64,000 bases of DNA from Dama dama (GCF_033118175.1 NC_083701.1:49985001-50049000); one strand, 5' to 3'. Positions 34,285 through 46,762 are shown, numbered from the stretch's first letter. Made by a program: numbers and translations. The notes: a model not told the origin generated them from the sequence alone.

Positions 34285-35196
34285 TTTGCTCTACATCTCT
34301 GGCACTGAGAAGATGTAGAATCTTTATGTGGATATTTAGTGTTTCAGATCTGTTTTATCACCTGTGTAATAGAGGAATCCTTACTATTTGATAGTAACTA
34401 TTTTATATTATATGCAAAATACCAAATCTATAATATTCAATGAGTAGTGATTACTACCTTACTTCTATTGTCATCATCAAAACGTGTGTGGACACTTATA
34501 GGGAATGAATGTATCTCAGTTCTAGGACCATGCAAGCAGAGTATTTAATTTTTCTCAGAGTTGTAGTAGTTAAGGGGAACTTTAAACCCCACATTAGCCT
34601 AACACATTAGGTTGGGATCATCAAGTAATAAACATCAGTGGTGAAATATGTTTCCTATGGATAGCAACATTTCTGAGTCATTCATTTCTGGAAGTTTTCA
34701 CATTTGAAATATATTCAGTAATTAAACTGATATTTATTAAGCAGTCATTGTGCATGTGCCATGTAGCTAAGTGCTAAGATAATTGAAACAGCCCCAGGTC
34801 ATTAAACTCATAGTTTATTGAATATAAGACCTTTTATTTGGAAGATGATCTATTAGGTGACCTGGGTTATTGCCCAGATATATGTACTTTAATCCCATCC
34901 AAAAACTAGAGTTGGCAGTCTTGTGTAAGAAATAGGTGCTAGCCGTCTGTATATTTCTGATATTTAGAGAATAAAATCAGGGATTTCTATTCTTACTGTA
35001 TAACTGTCTGCTGCTGCAGCTAGCAGTCCATATATTCATTAACATTCAACTCATACATTATTTTCCCCACTTGGTATGAGTTATAGCTTCCTCCATTCAG
35101 GAAGCTATTTACTTTTTTTTTTTTCCCTTTTCCATCTTGTCTATAAAGCACAAATATTTTTGTTGCCTTGCTCTGTTGTCCAAATTTTTTGTTCCT
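34285..35196. other. Intronic DNA with a MIR-like piece
   Basis: A MIR-like stretch (atttattaagcagtcattgt, then agctaagtgctaagataa) lies at 34715-34830. A perfect 9-bp inverted repeat with a 6-nt loop lies at 35084-35107. No gene was recognised. Confidence 0.45.
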
Positions 35197-35209
35197 ATAT
35201 GTCATTCTT

Positions 35210-35472
35210 CGGAGAAGGCAATGGCACCCCACTCCAGTACTCTTGTCTAGAAAATCCCATGGACAGAGGAACCTGGTAGGCTGCCGTCCATGAGATTGCT
35301 AAGAGTCAGACACAACTGAGCGACTTCACTTTCACGCGCTGGAGAAGGAAATGGCAACCCACTCCAGTGTTCTTGCCTGGAGAATCCCAGGGACGGGGGA
35401 GCCTGGTGGGCTGCCGTCTATGGGGTTGCAAAGAGTCGGACACGACTGAAGTGACTTAGCAGCAGCAGCAGC
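35210..35472 (+). mobile_element. BOV-A2 SINE, sense, with perfect 13-bp duplication
   Basis: Flanks atatgtcattctt at 35197-35209 and 35473-35485 are identical. Two related units are present: ggagaaggcaatggcacccc and then ggagaaggaaatggcaaccc. The element ends in an AGC-rich tail. It looks nearly canonical. Confidence 0.96.
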
Positions 35473-35567
35473 ATATGTCATTCTTGTTTTAAATTAATCC
35501 ATTTCATTTCACAATAAGAGATGGTCATTAAGTCTATATTTTTTCATATTATATGTTATGATTATTA

Positions 35568-37180
35568 TTGTTGTTCACTCAGTCATGTCTGACTCTTCGT
35601 GACCCCGTGGACTGCAACACACCAGGCTTCCCTGTCCTTCACCATTTCCCGGAGCTTGCTCAGATTCATGTCCATTGAGTCCATGATGCAATCCAGCCAA
35701 CTCGTCTTCGGTCATTCCCTTCTCCTCCTGCCTTCAATCTTTCCCAGCATCAGGATCTTTTCCAGTAAGTCAGCTCTTTCGCATTAAGTGGCCAAAGTAT
35801 TGGAGCTTCAGCCTCAGCATCAGACCCTCTAGTGAATATTCAGGATTGATTTTCTTTAGAATTGATTGGTTTGATCTCCTTGCAGTCCAAGGGACTCTCA
35901 AGTGTCTTCTCCAACACCACAGTTCAAAAGCATAAACTTTGGCACTCAGCCTCTTTATGGTCCAGATCTCATATCCATACGTGACTACTGGGGAAAAAAA
36001 AAGCATAACTTTGACCATATGGATCTTTGTCAGGAAAGTAATGTCTCTTTTTTAATATGCTGTCTAGGTTGGTCATAGATTTTCTTCCAAGGAGCAGGTG
36101 TCTTTTAAGTTCAAGGCTGCAGTCACCATCTGCAGTGATTTTGAAGTCCAAGAAAATAGTCTCTCACTATTTCCATTGTTTCTCCATCTATTTGCCATGA
36201 AGTGATGGCACCAGATACCTTGATCTTTGTTTTTTGAATATTAAGTTTTAAGACAGCTTTTTCACTCTCCTCTTTCACCTTCATCAAGAGACTCTTTAGT
36301 TCCTGTTTGCTTTCTGCCATAAGGGTGATATCATCTGAATATATAAGTTTATTGATATTTCTCCTGGAAATATTGATTCCTGCTTGTGCTTCATCAAGTC
36401 CAGCATTTTGCATGATATACTCTGCATATAAGTTGAATAAGCAGGGTGACAATATCCAGCCTTGAAGTACTCCTTTTCCAATTAGGAGGTAGTCCGTTGT
36501 TCCATGTCCGGTTCTAACTGTTGCTTCTTGACCTGCATACAGATTACTTAGGAGGAAGGTAAAGTGACCTGGTATTCCCTTCTGTTTAAGAATTTTCCAC
36601 AGTTTGTGTTGGTCCACAGAGTCAACGGCTTTACCATAGTCAGTGAAGCAGAACTAGATGTTTTTCTGGAATTCTCTTGCTTTTTCTATGATCTAGTGGA
36701 TGTTGACAATTTGATCTTTGGTTCCTCTGCCTTTTCTAAATGCAGCTTGGACATCTGAAAGTTCTCAGTTCATGTACTGTTGAAGCCTAGCTTGGAGAAT
36801 TTTGAGTATTACTTTGCTAGTGTGTGAGATGAGTGCAATTGTGTGGTAGTTTGAACATTCATTGGCATTGCCTTTCTTTGGGATTGGAATTAAGACTGAC
36901 CTTTTCCAGTCCTGAGGCCACTGCTGAGTTTTCCAAATTTGCTGGCATATTGAGTGCAGCAGTTTAACAACATCATCTTTTAAGATTTGTAATAGCTCAA
37001 CTGGAATTCCATCACCTTCACTAGCTTTTTTCATAGTGATGCTTTCTAAGGCCCACTTGACTTCATACTCCAGGATGTCTGGCTTTAGGTTAGTGATCAC
37101 ACCATCATTGTTATCTGATCATGAAGATCTTTTTTGTATAGTTCTTCTGTGTATTCTTGCCACCTCCTCTTGTATGTATT
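35568..37180 (-). mobile_element. BovB LINE, antisense, 1.6 kb
   Basis: Runs from the terminus (tgttcactcagtcatgtctg) through the reverse-transcriptase region to the linker (gtgtattcttgccacctcct). It is collinear, with point lesions. Confidence 0.94.
36123..37100 (-). pseudogene. BovB reverse-transcriptase remnant with altered YxDD box
   Basis: The frame at 36123-36617 includes LIYSDDITLMAES, where the usual YADD reads YSDD. The frame at 36765-37100 includes WPQDWKRSVLIPIPKKGN, the segment before the catalytic core. The pieces are separated by frame breaks near 36620-36760. Retrotransposon relic only. Confidence 0.85.
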
Positions 37181-37236
37181 GAGGCTGAATTTCCAATGCA
37201 TATATTACTATAATGTATTCTTAATTTCTAAATATA

Positions 37237-37255
37237 TGTGTGTGTGTGTGTGTGT
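37237..37255. repeat. (TG)n microsatellite
   Basis: Uninterrupted TG units followed by a TATG interruption. Confidence 0.95.
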
Positions 37256-37264
37256 ATGTGTTTT

Positions 37265-37598
37265 GTTTAGCTTTATTTGCTTATTTTGTCCATGCTATGT
37301 CTTATTGCTACATGGGCTTTTCTCTAGTTGTCAGGAGTGGGGGCTACTCTCTAGTTGCAGTGCTACTCTCTAGTTGCAGTCGGCATCTCTGTGGCATCTT
37401 CTCTTGTTGCCCGGCACAGGCTCTAGGGTGTGTGAGATTCAGTAGTTGTGGCTCTAGGGCTCTAGAGCACAGGCTCAGTAGTTGTGGCACATGGCCTTAG
37501 TTGCTCAGCAGCATATGGGATCTTCCTGGATCAGGCTGAGCCCGTATCTCCTGCATTGATAGACAGAATTTTTACCACTTAGCCACTGGGGAAGTCCC
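37265..37598 (-). mobile_element. CHR-type SINE, antisense
   Basis: Contains gctacatgggcttttctct, tcttgttgcccggcacaggc and atatgggatcttcctggatc, ending at the tRNA-like head (cactggggaagtccc). A short internal duplication (gctactctctagttgcagt) occurs near 37343-37380. Confidence 0.87.
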
Positions 37599-37599
37599 A

Positions 37600-40395
37600 G
37601 TTTTTTTTTTTTTTCCCTTAATAAAATGATTTCCACTTCTCTCTTCTTCTGTACGATTCCTAGAAAAATGCTGGCAAGTGTGTATTTTGAAAATCAAAGA
37701 CAATATCAGTTTCTTTTTGAGGCAACTGAATATTAAATTGTTTATGTTTATTCTATGCAACTTAAAGCCATATATTTCTATGGAAGTTTTTATTTATTTG
37801 GAGTTTATTTTGTTTATTTGTTTTAATGTGTAAGAATTTAAAGTATTTGTTCTAAATGAAAGATTCATATTGCTTGAGGAAGGTTTATATTTTTGAAGAC
37901 AAACAAAATAGTTTGATAATGTTACACCCAAAGTAAAAACAAAATTTTATACATATTAAGCAGTACTCATTTCTAACACTTAACTACATTTCAAATCTTG
38001 TAGAAGGAGAGAAAAATTATACAGTCTCAATGCTCATGAAGTATTCACATACATATTTCAGACTATGACTCAAAGAAAAGATGATGGAACATGCTTGGCC
38101 AGAAATATATCAACAGCTTCAGAATTCCCTGTGGTGAAATAGACTGTTCAATGCATGATAACAATTTTGAAAAGCAATCATCTAACTTCCTAGTAGGATA
38201 TAAACCCAGTGAACCACACCAGTGACCATCTGGTAGACTTTGTTGCTCTTTGTAAAGCCATCACTTTAAAGATTAAGGCAAAATAATTTAGGAAAATGAA
38301 TGGAAGAAGGGGACCGGTAGCTCACCAAAGACATTGAGTAATGCCATGTGACACATGACTAGCTATGTGGACTAGCTTCATGTGAAAAGTCCTTTTTTGT
38401 GTGTGCTAAGAAGTTACAGCAAGCAAAAATTTTGTATGAATCATTCTAGAATGATACTTCACACATTTTTGTCTGGCTCTCTCTCCCCTATGCAGTGTTA
38501 TTGATCACCTTAGTAAGTTATATTAAGTGTGTGTATGTGTGTGTTTGAGCCATTCAGTGATGAAAGTTCTTGAATGCAGTGGATAATGGAAGACAAAATT
38601 TAAATGTTGAAATCTGAATGCCTTCAGAACATTTTTTAGTCTGTTGCTCAGTGAATGAAGTCTAAAATCTTTCTGTAGTCACTTTTCTTGAGGTTTTCCT
38701 CGCTGTATATCTGACTCAACAGAACAGAAATAATTTGCTTTTTACTATATAATTTTATGTATGTAAAACTGACACTAGATATCTTAAATATTGAAGGAGT
38801 TTTAAAATATAAGTATTTTATCTGTAATTTTAATGGTTCTGTATTTCTCACTAATTCTTTGTGTTTTTGACTAAGACAATTGTCCCTTCATTTATTGCTA
38901 CTTATGTTTGAGGTTATAGCGTTCAAATTAAGTTACAGTATTAAGGTCATTTATAATATATTTATATTTGACTTATAGCTAATGTGAAAAAAGCAAATGA
39001 TGTAGCACATGATTATTTACATAGCAAATAAAGTAAATGAAAATAAAGATAACTGTGTTAAGAGAAATAATGTAAGAACAAGTTGAAACCAAGAGCAAAG
39101 TTAATATACAAAAGTAATGTTCTGTATTTTTATATACTTGTTAAAAATCAGCATCAAATTTGGCTTTAATTCATCTGGGAACTTATTTGGCTTTAATTCA
39201 TCTGGGAACCTAAACATGTCTGGAGAACATGGTAAGTTCATAGTCTCAAAGCAGACAATTTGTGATGAAAACCAAACTTACTAAGCAGAGTGCAAAATTG
39301 CTTATGCAATACATGATAAAGAAGGCACAGTATAATTTAATGGTCTCTATCCTACATTAGTAAATATGAACTCAGCGAATGAGCTTCTAAGGGTTGCATA
39401 AAATCTTTTTACTGGTGTATAAGTGAGGCCTTATTATTGAAAAGATTGAGGATCATATACATACAATCAATATCATCAAACCACACATGCCTAATGTCTT
39501 TGGCCATTATGAGTCCTATACATACCCACCTATGTATATTTAGATGTGAGTCTCTGTTAGTTTGTAAATTTGAAATTTGATCTGAAAATGCATCATCTGA
39601 GAATAGAACCAAGGGTGTAATGTTTCTCCATTAATATGATCTTTATTGACTTTTACATTTTGTCATTTAATAGGTTAATAATTAATTTCCAAGATAAGTT
39701 AGTTTTTATATTTATACCCCTTATATAGGAAACATAGTGTCAATATAGTTAGCAAAACTGTACTTAGCATGGATTTGTTAACTACTATATTATCAATTAT
39801 TCCAAATTTTATGAAAATGGGATATGATTGCATTTATCATAACTCTTTCTTAAATGGCTGTCACTCCTGAATCTTTATATTTACAATAAAGAAAATGATT
39901 CTAAACAACTTAGATGGTTTCATTGTCAATGCAACTGCATATTTAGAAAATCATCTCAGTACAAAGTATTATGCTTCAGTGAAAATATTGGGTATTTTAT
40001 TGCTCTAAATTTTTATTAAAAAATCATAGAATTGATGGTTGATGTATTAATAATTAAAATGTGAAAATTATAGAAAAACATTTTCAAATTAAAGGAGATA
40101 GTATTTCTGTATTTATTTTAAATTAAATATCTCTTGATTGACAGTGATGGAGAAGAGATACACAGCAGTTGCTGATTTTAAGGAGGTTATGACTTCTGGA
40201 AAACACCCACAAAAATAAATACTGTCATAAGCTAATAACAGCCCTTTGTACTTCATTCCCTCAAGAGAGGTACAAATAAAATGTCATGGAAAATCAGAAG
40301 TAGCTATGAATTTTGTCTTGGTGAGAGGTGGATTAATTTTGATGAAGATTTGAAAAATAACTCAAATGTTCATGTGTATTGCCTTCTTTTTATCT
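37600..40395. other. Long intron segment poor in recognised repeats
   Basis: Starts with a T-run (37600-37614) and continues AT-rich. No LINE or SINE was recognised apart from small direct duplications. No exon signal was found. Confidence 0.5.
39158..39209. repeat. 25-bp tandem duplication
   Basis: The string beginning atttggctttaattcatctg occurs at 39158-39182 and again at 39185-39209, identical over 25 bp with a 2-nt spacer. Confidence 0.95.
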
Positions 40396-40399
40396 CCTG

Positions 40400-40640
40400 T
40401 CATTTATTGAGTGTTTTCTTTCAGTTACAAACAATTTGTGCTTACCCACTTAATCTTCATACTTATGCTATATAGACTAAATAATATCTCAACCCACATT
40501 TTATAAATGGGAAACTGAAGCACAATGAAGTTAAGAAAATTTCCCAAGGTCACATGGCTAATAAAAGGTAGTGCTGGGATTTGTATTCAAGTAATCTGGC
40601 TCCAATATCATGTTCTTACTTTTGAGTTACACTCTCTTTC
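40400..40640 (+). repeat. MIR SINE
   Basis: The core and 3' region are well preserved: aatgggaaactgaagcacaa, cccaaggtcacatggctaat, aaggtagtgctgggatttg. This order defines MIR. Confidence 0.8.
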
Positions 40641-41040
40641 CCACTGTCTTGATTATGAAACCTATTCTTTCCATTTCCGTTTAGTCTTAGTCTATAAAAT
40701 GTTAATATTTTCTGTTAAATTAAATCTAACAAAACTTGTAAACAAAAGTCTCAATTTTATAATGACCTACTGTCCTGAGTTACTATCTTATTCCTCCAGT
40801 TTATTTCAACTCAAAATGTATTAATAATGGTCTTGGCTTGTTTCGTTGCTCTTAATGAAACACTTTCAAACTCTCAGTATTGTCATGCGAGCGTGTGCTC
40901 CTTGGTTTTTGTCTCCTCACAGCAAAGATTTGGAGTGACAGATATTAAAGCCCTCCGCGTGTCACAGCTCTCGGGTCTTGGACAGACCGTGTTATAGCTC
41001 TTAGACAAATCAGTGTTACAGCTTTGTGTTACCGCTCTAT

Positions 41041-41046
41041 TTTATT
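41041..41046 (-). terminator. Polyadenylation signal of the solo LTR
   Basis: Minus strand reads AATAAA, about 160 bp from the LTR 3' edge. Confidence 0.6.
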
Positions 41047-41162
41047 TAGAAGATAATAGCAGGAAAATCCATCCTTGTGGCGTGAGGGCATGTCGACCCA
41101 AAGATGCAAAGAGAAGAGCGCCCCAGCGCGCGGGGCAGAGAGCGAGCAAGCTTTGGCTCTTC

Positions 41163-41170
41163 TTTTTATA
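41163..41170 (-). promoter_or_regulatory. TATA box of the solo LTR
   Basis: Minus strand reads TATAAAAA, placed correctly upstream of the LTR polyadenylation signal. Activity is unknown. Confidence 0.65.
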
Positions 41171-41356
41171 TGTTTCTCTCTCCCTGGGCCTGTCCTATGT
41201 AAACTGGGCAAGCCAGGAGTGCTGTTTGTTTTACCTGAGGTGCTCACTCTGGTCCTCGGATCTTCCTTTGTTCTATTTCGGGGGCTTTTCCCTTCCAGGT
41301 CTTTTAGCCACCGCCATTCTGGACTCCTTTTCCCCATTCTAACTACCTAACAGTAT

Positions 41357-41837
41357 GTTTCAACTTTTCTAGAGTTAGGGAACAAATGTATCTAGTCATA
41401 TATAACATGTACAGTCAGGTGAATGTTTATAGCTGTGTTACTGTGACACATCACTTGGGGAAACTAAAAGTGAATTGACTTTGGTTGGTGGACACAAATG
41501 TAAAGAGGAGAGATTATAGTTTCAACTGAGATCAGTTGAAATAATCTTTAGGAAGCTTTTGAAGCTCAGACTTATCCTCTAGGCAGGTGTAAACCATTAA
41601 GTGTATTTGAACATTTTTGAGATTTAGAAGCTTTTTTTTTTTTTTTCTTTTTTTTTTTTGATGACATGGCAACTGCTGTTTATATAAATGTATCCATCAT
41701 AAATGAGAGAGCATCAGAGATAGGCAGAAGGTTTGTGCTCCATATTGTATGTGCATGCATGTCATACACACACACACACACACAATTTGCACTGAAGTGA
41801 AAGATAGTTGAGGGAAGTTTGTATTTAGTATTTGTCT
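41357..41837. other. Intron with T-run and (CA)n
   Basis: A T-rich run at 41632-41659 and a CA microsatellite at 41766-41784. No gene seen. Confidence 0.6.
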
Positions 41838-41965
41838 TATCTGTTCAAGCTACTGTAACAAAATAACATAGACTGGGTGACTTATAAACATCAGAATTTT
41901 ATTTCTTATGGTTCTGTTGACTTGAAAGTCTAAGATTAAGTCACTGTGATAAGTTTCAAACATGA
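41838..41965. repeat. MaLR-like LTR fragment
   Basis: The phrases gctactgtaacaaaataac, gactgggtgacttataaac and attttatttcttatggttct match a widespread mammalian MaLR-type LTR. Only one part is present. Confidence 0.55.
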
Positions 41966-44015
41966 ATTTTGTGGGAACACATACATTTAGTCTATAGCAC
42001 CATCTCAACAATAATAATAACATAATATTTTTAAATCCTTATGATGTTCTGAGGCTGGTTCTAAGAACTATCTCATTTTACATTTATAAAAACTAACCAA
42101 TGAGGTATTATGATTTCCTTACTGCAAGTATCCACTGAGGAAGGTGAAGGTTAAAACCCTGCCAAACCCGTTTCACATTGGAATATAGGTTAGAACCTAG
42201 TAATATAAAACCATTATATGTAAAATCTTTGTAAGATTCCAGAACCTTTGTAACTTTCCAATGATGATAATTCTAAGCACACTACTCTGAATTCAATGAA
42301 AGCAAGACGACTACAATCACTTGTTAATGGGGGATGAATCCCCCATCAACTGATTTAGATAAGTCAAGCTTCAACCCCCAGGACTTCTTTAAAAGCACAG
42401 AGAATAAACTGAAGTTTCCACCTGCAATGAAAAACTTAATTGGCTATTGATATCTACCTTAGTAACTAGTTAAGGCTTAGTTAGGAACATGCTGCAGTTA
42501 GCCCTGTAACATTTTATCAGAAAAGTCATCTGTAAATCCCTTGCGGGACTGTCTTTCCTATATGTTTTAGCATATTTAGTGCATGATCTCTTTTGATTCA
42601 ACATCTGTCCCCTGAACAGAACATAGTGTTTATGGATCTGATGTTTATGGATATGTTTATTTCTGGTGATTTCTTTGAGGATAAGGAGAGGATTTCGAGG
42701 TGATCATAAATAATATTATGTGGCATATGGAGGTAAATTATTCAGTGAGGACATTTTAATGATTTTCTTAGCAATCCCTGGTAATTTCAAAGTGAAAGTA
42801 TCCAGGAATATGAGAAGAATTTGTCTCTAGGAAATCTTATAAAGTTTAATTAAATTTAATTTAAATTAACAAAATATTACAAGTTATGGTCCATTTTTCT
42901 TTATATACTGTGACTACACAAAGCCTTGGGAAAATTAGTTTGCTTCATACAATAACATTCTTACAGCTGACACTCAAAATTTGAAATTCTTCCTATTTTA
43001 ACTTAGTTTCAATATATACCTTAAGGGCTAAGAGTTAAAAAGAAAATTAAAGATAGAAAAGGAATAAAGAAAAAGTAGAATAGAGAGAATGTGAAAGTGT
43101 TTAAAATATTGCTATCTTACCAAATACTTTGTGTACTTTAGTCACTGATATTTATTGAATTCAATATTAAAAAATTTCATCATCACTGCCACACTTTTGC
43201 CATGGTCAGTGGAAATAGTATAGTATGAATCAGTGAGCCTTGTATTTTAAGCAATTTATTATTGAGGAATATGTTAAACAACCTTGCAGTCTTTCCTGGA
43301 TGAGTATAGAAGGAAAATTTAGTGAGGTTATTTTTCATACTAGTGTAAATTATAATTTTTCAAATTATTCCCCAATAAAACTTAACAAAAACACATAAGC
43401 AATTGAAAGTATCTGACGTCATAAATTCAAAAAACATTTTTCTATCAATTTGTGTTTTTAGATACATCAAGATATCATTCTTACCTATAGTTACTTACGA
43501 CTGTGTCAATGAGCATCATTTCTCTACTTTTTGACATTTGGCTTTTTTAGTGTTGCTTTTACTGAGCACAAGTGTTTTGATTAGCTTGTAGGAGGTAAAG
43601 TTTTCATTCTATAAATACTCTGATTTAGCAGTCAGAGGAGTAGTTGGCAGAGGCCACTTTCATTGTTTTCCATCATTTAAACAATAATGCAATCAATTTA
43701 TATCCCACAGTGTTAATCAAGTGACCTTTAAGTGTATTTTGTATTATTTTGTAGGAACAAATTATTAGTGAGGAGTAATTTAATCATTTAATGAGAACCT
43801 CAGTCTGTTTCATTGATTTTTCTTAATTAAATTTAGGTTAACTACTCTGCCCTCATGGATAATTCAGCTCGGGAGTGATATTATAATGAATGTCTGTGGA
43901 GATGTTTGAGATAAAGTGACTCCAGTTCAGGGAATAAAAAAGTAAAGACTTAGGAAGTATTAAGAATTCTTGAAAGTCTTTAAGTTTTATTTAGTACATC
44001 AAAACTGACTAATGT
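41966..44015. other. Intronic DNA, no gene
   Basis: A MIR-like stretch lies at 42000-42140 (ctaagaactatctcatttta). A 13-bp inverted repeat with one mismatch and a 2-nt centre lies at 42323-42350. The rest is AT-rich with no exon. Confidence 0.45.
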
Positions 44016-44019
44016 GTGG

Positions 44020-44240
44020 CTTGCCTGGTGGGTGGCTTAGATGGTAAAGAATCTGCCTGCAATGTGAAAGACCTGGGTTTGATCACTGGGTTGGGAAGAT
44101 GCCCTGGAGAAGAATGTGGCTACCCACCCCAGTATTCTTGCCTGGAAAATTCAATGGACAAGAGGACCATGGCAGGCTATAGTCCATGGGATCGCAAAGA
44201 GTTGGACACCGCTGAGCAACTAACACTTTTAATAGCTTGT
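44020..44240 (+). mobile_element. Bov-tA SINE, sense
   Basis: The head (gcttgcctggtgggtggctt) through aagaatctgcctgcaatgtg to the 3' end (gctgagcaactaacactttt). Open-frame translation over it is SINE-derived. Confidence 0.9.
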
Positions 44241-44364
44241 TTCTTTTACATTAAACTAGGTTATGTGGCAACAAAAAATAATCTTATAGTCTCATTAGCT
44301 TCGTGAAATGATGGATATTTTCTCAGTCTACTTAAAGAATGCAAGTGACAGCTGGGCTTAGCTT

Positions 44365-44645
44365 CCCTCAGTTCAGTTCTGTCTCTCTGTCATATTGGAC
44401 TCTTTGCGACCTCATGAACTGCAGCATGCCAGGCTTCCCTGTCCATCACCACTCCTGGACTTTACCCAAACTCATGTCCATGGAGTCAGTAATGCCATAC
44501 AGCCATCTCATTCTCTGTCGTCCCATTCTCTTTCTGCCTTCAGTCTTTCCCAGAATGAGGGTCTTTTCCAATGAGTTAATTCTTCGCATCAGGTGGCCAA
44601 ACTATTGGAGCTTCAGCTTCAGCATCAGTCCTTCCAGTGCCTCCC
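44365..44645 (-). mobile_element. BovB 3' end, antisense
   Basis: Begins at the terminus (cctcagttcagttctgtctc), with ccatacagccatctcattct and caggtggccaaactattgga, and stops at cagtccttccagtgcc. About 280 bp. Confidence 0.9.
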
Positions 44646-46722
44646 TAGTCACTGCCTAACTCAGGGTTATCGAGACACCATCTCAAGACATTTTCCCATA
44701 ACTTCTGACTTGGGGTGGGGGAAAGTACAAATGGAAACTAGGTAGTGTTTCTTAAAATTTTGGTCAGGAATAGAGACAGAATATATCTTTTAGTTTATTT
44801 CCCCATTGGCTCAAACAAGCCACATGACTCCAAATGGTACAGAAGTACATCCTACCCAAGCATAGAAGTAGCAGAATATTTATAAACATTCATAATAATT
44901 AGCACATAGCTTTAAGGACCATATATTATATCTGGAGTTTCTAACAAGGGTGCTGCCTTTTCTTAGGTTAAAAAATCATCAATATTGGCTAATAGGCTAA
45001 AGGAGCTCAAACATAAATGTGTTCTGGGAAAACTCCTTAGAAGATTTTGCTGATTTTAAGGTATCATCTGACACCATCGTCTTTATTTTCTTCCCCCATC
45101 CGTTTCCCTGCTAAATGTGTTTTAAAAAAGGATTATTACTTCAAACTTAAGAAACATTTTTCCTGTCATTAGTGTTTTATCGAGTGCTGCTTAAAATTTT
45201 ATACATATGAATATGTGTCAATATCTGTTTATACATATTTATAACCAAAATTTTTCCGCTCATATATGTATTTTCATAGTATAATATTTTATATGCTGTG
45301 TCCAAAGTGGATGATTATAAAGACTTTAAACTTAGGTTTGCAATTGTACTCATGGATAGCCTCTTTGACTTTTGAACAGATAAAATATCACTACTTGTTT
45401 CAGGTTGCTTCAAGAATGAAATTTGGTAACTTGTACTTGAAAGCTATGAATTTAGAGTCGTTTCAAGTGATGATATTCAACTTTATTTTATTATGTTCTC
45501 ATTCATCACTTGATAAAAGTAAGATAAAAATTCTGGAAATGATCAATGGTGGATCCTTCTTTACCATACATGTGATTCACGAATATTTTTCTTATTCCTT
45601 CTCCTATGCTCATTATAGAACCAACGGTGTTATTTAGCCTTTCTCTTTTGCTGACATCTGCTGACTGTTCTTTATTTATTTTTCTCTCATTTTCTGTCAG
45701 GAAGTGTTGGCATCATATAGGTTTAGTACAAATCTGACTTATTCAATCATAATTTTCAGCACCCTTAGTTATGATTGCAATAGCTTTTTTTTCTGCCCTA
45801 CATGTTTATGAACAAATACTTTCTGTGTGATATTGCACTCTCCTTTTCATGCTACTTATGTAGTATGAAATTATTTCAAAATTCTTCATCATGAAAGATG
45901 ATTTATAAATATTTTCTAAAGACTGCATTTTCCCAGGAACTGCACTAGAGGAGGAAATGTTATGGTCTCAAATTCAGGACAGTGCTTTTTTTTAGCATTG
46001 CAACTTTTCATAAAACAGCATAAATTTAATTTCTTTGCTTTTCTTTATGAGGTAGTCATTTTTATAGCTGTCACAAAATTAGATTTAAATTAAGCATAGA
46101 AAAGTCATATATTCACAGAGAACTATGCATATAACACAAATCTCATGCTCTGAAAATTCAGCTCCCTCTGCATTTTGAGCATCTATTTCTGAAATGATGA
46201 ATGTAAACAGAGAACATGCATGAAATGCACCACTGTTTTCTTCAAAACGTTTGCAGTTTCAAGTATCAATTATATACAAAGCTATTTTAAAGTTTAGGAG
46301 GTTTAAGTAAACTGTGTCACATGAAAACTGCACCAATAATGTAGCACATATAAATTTCCAAGATTCTATTTGCCTTTGAAGAAACTGGAAACAAAATGCT
46401 GCCCACAGCTATGAAAGTTGTAAAATTTTGCCTTACTTGAAAGCTAACAAGTAAACTTACCACAGTGTCATATATATTGGCAAAGACGTGAGATTCTTGG
46501 GTCAGAGACAAAGGACTGCATTAATGAAAGCACAGTAAATACCATGTTAAATCAGTTCTTATTGCAGAAGTTGCCCTCCAAATATGACAAGACAAAGTAA
46601 AATACCCCAAGTGGAAATTCTTTATGCAGTGACTTTTTTTTGCCAGAGTTGAAGAGCCCCAACTTAGGAAACCCCAATACTTTAAATGCAGATTTCTAGC
46701 AAATGTGGTCAATGTTTGCTCC

Positions 46723-46762
46723 AAAGGGAGACATTTTTTTTTTTTTTCTAAAGGGAGACATT
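46723..46762. repeat. T12CT insert flanked by 13-bp direct repeats
   Basis: The string aaagggagacatt occurs at 46723-46735 and 46750-46762. The insert between them is twelve T, one C and one T. Confidence 0.85.

Larger units (their letters stand above)
40881..41352 (-). mobile_element. Solo LTR of an endogenous retrovirus, antisense
   Basis: The 472-bp block begins TG and ends CA on the plus strand and is flanked by GTAT at 40877-40880 and 41353-41356, a 4-bp duplication. On the minus strand a TATAAAAA box (41163-41170) lies about 120 bp before an AATAAA signal (41041-41046), the expected U3-R order. It is clearly richer in GC and CpG than surrounding intron. No internal retroviral genes are adjacent, so it is a solo LTR formed by recombination. 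Two open frames of about 100 codons here are LTR sequence. Confidence 0.85.

Noticed and set aside
41013..41342. Overlapping frames of about 100 codons on both strands as host genes
   Set aside because: They lie wholly inside the solo LTR, whose higher GC content reduces stops by chance.
45266..45637. 123-codon plus-strand frame
   Set aside because: AT-driven hydrophobic composition, no domain, no clear splice sites and no second exon.
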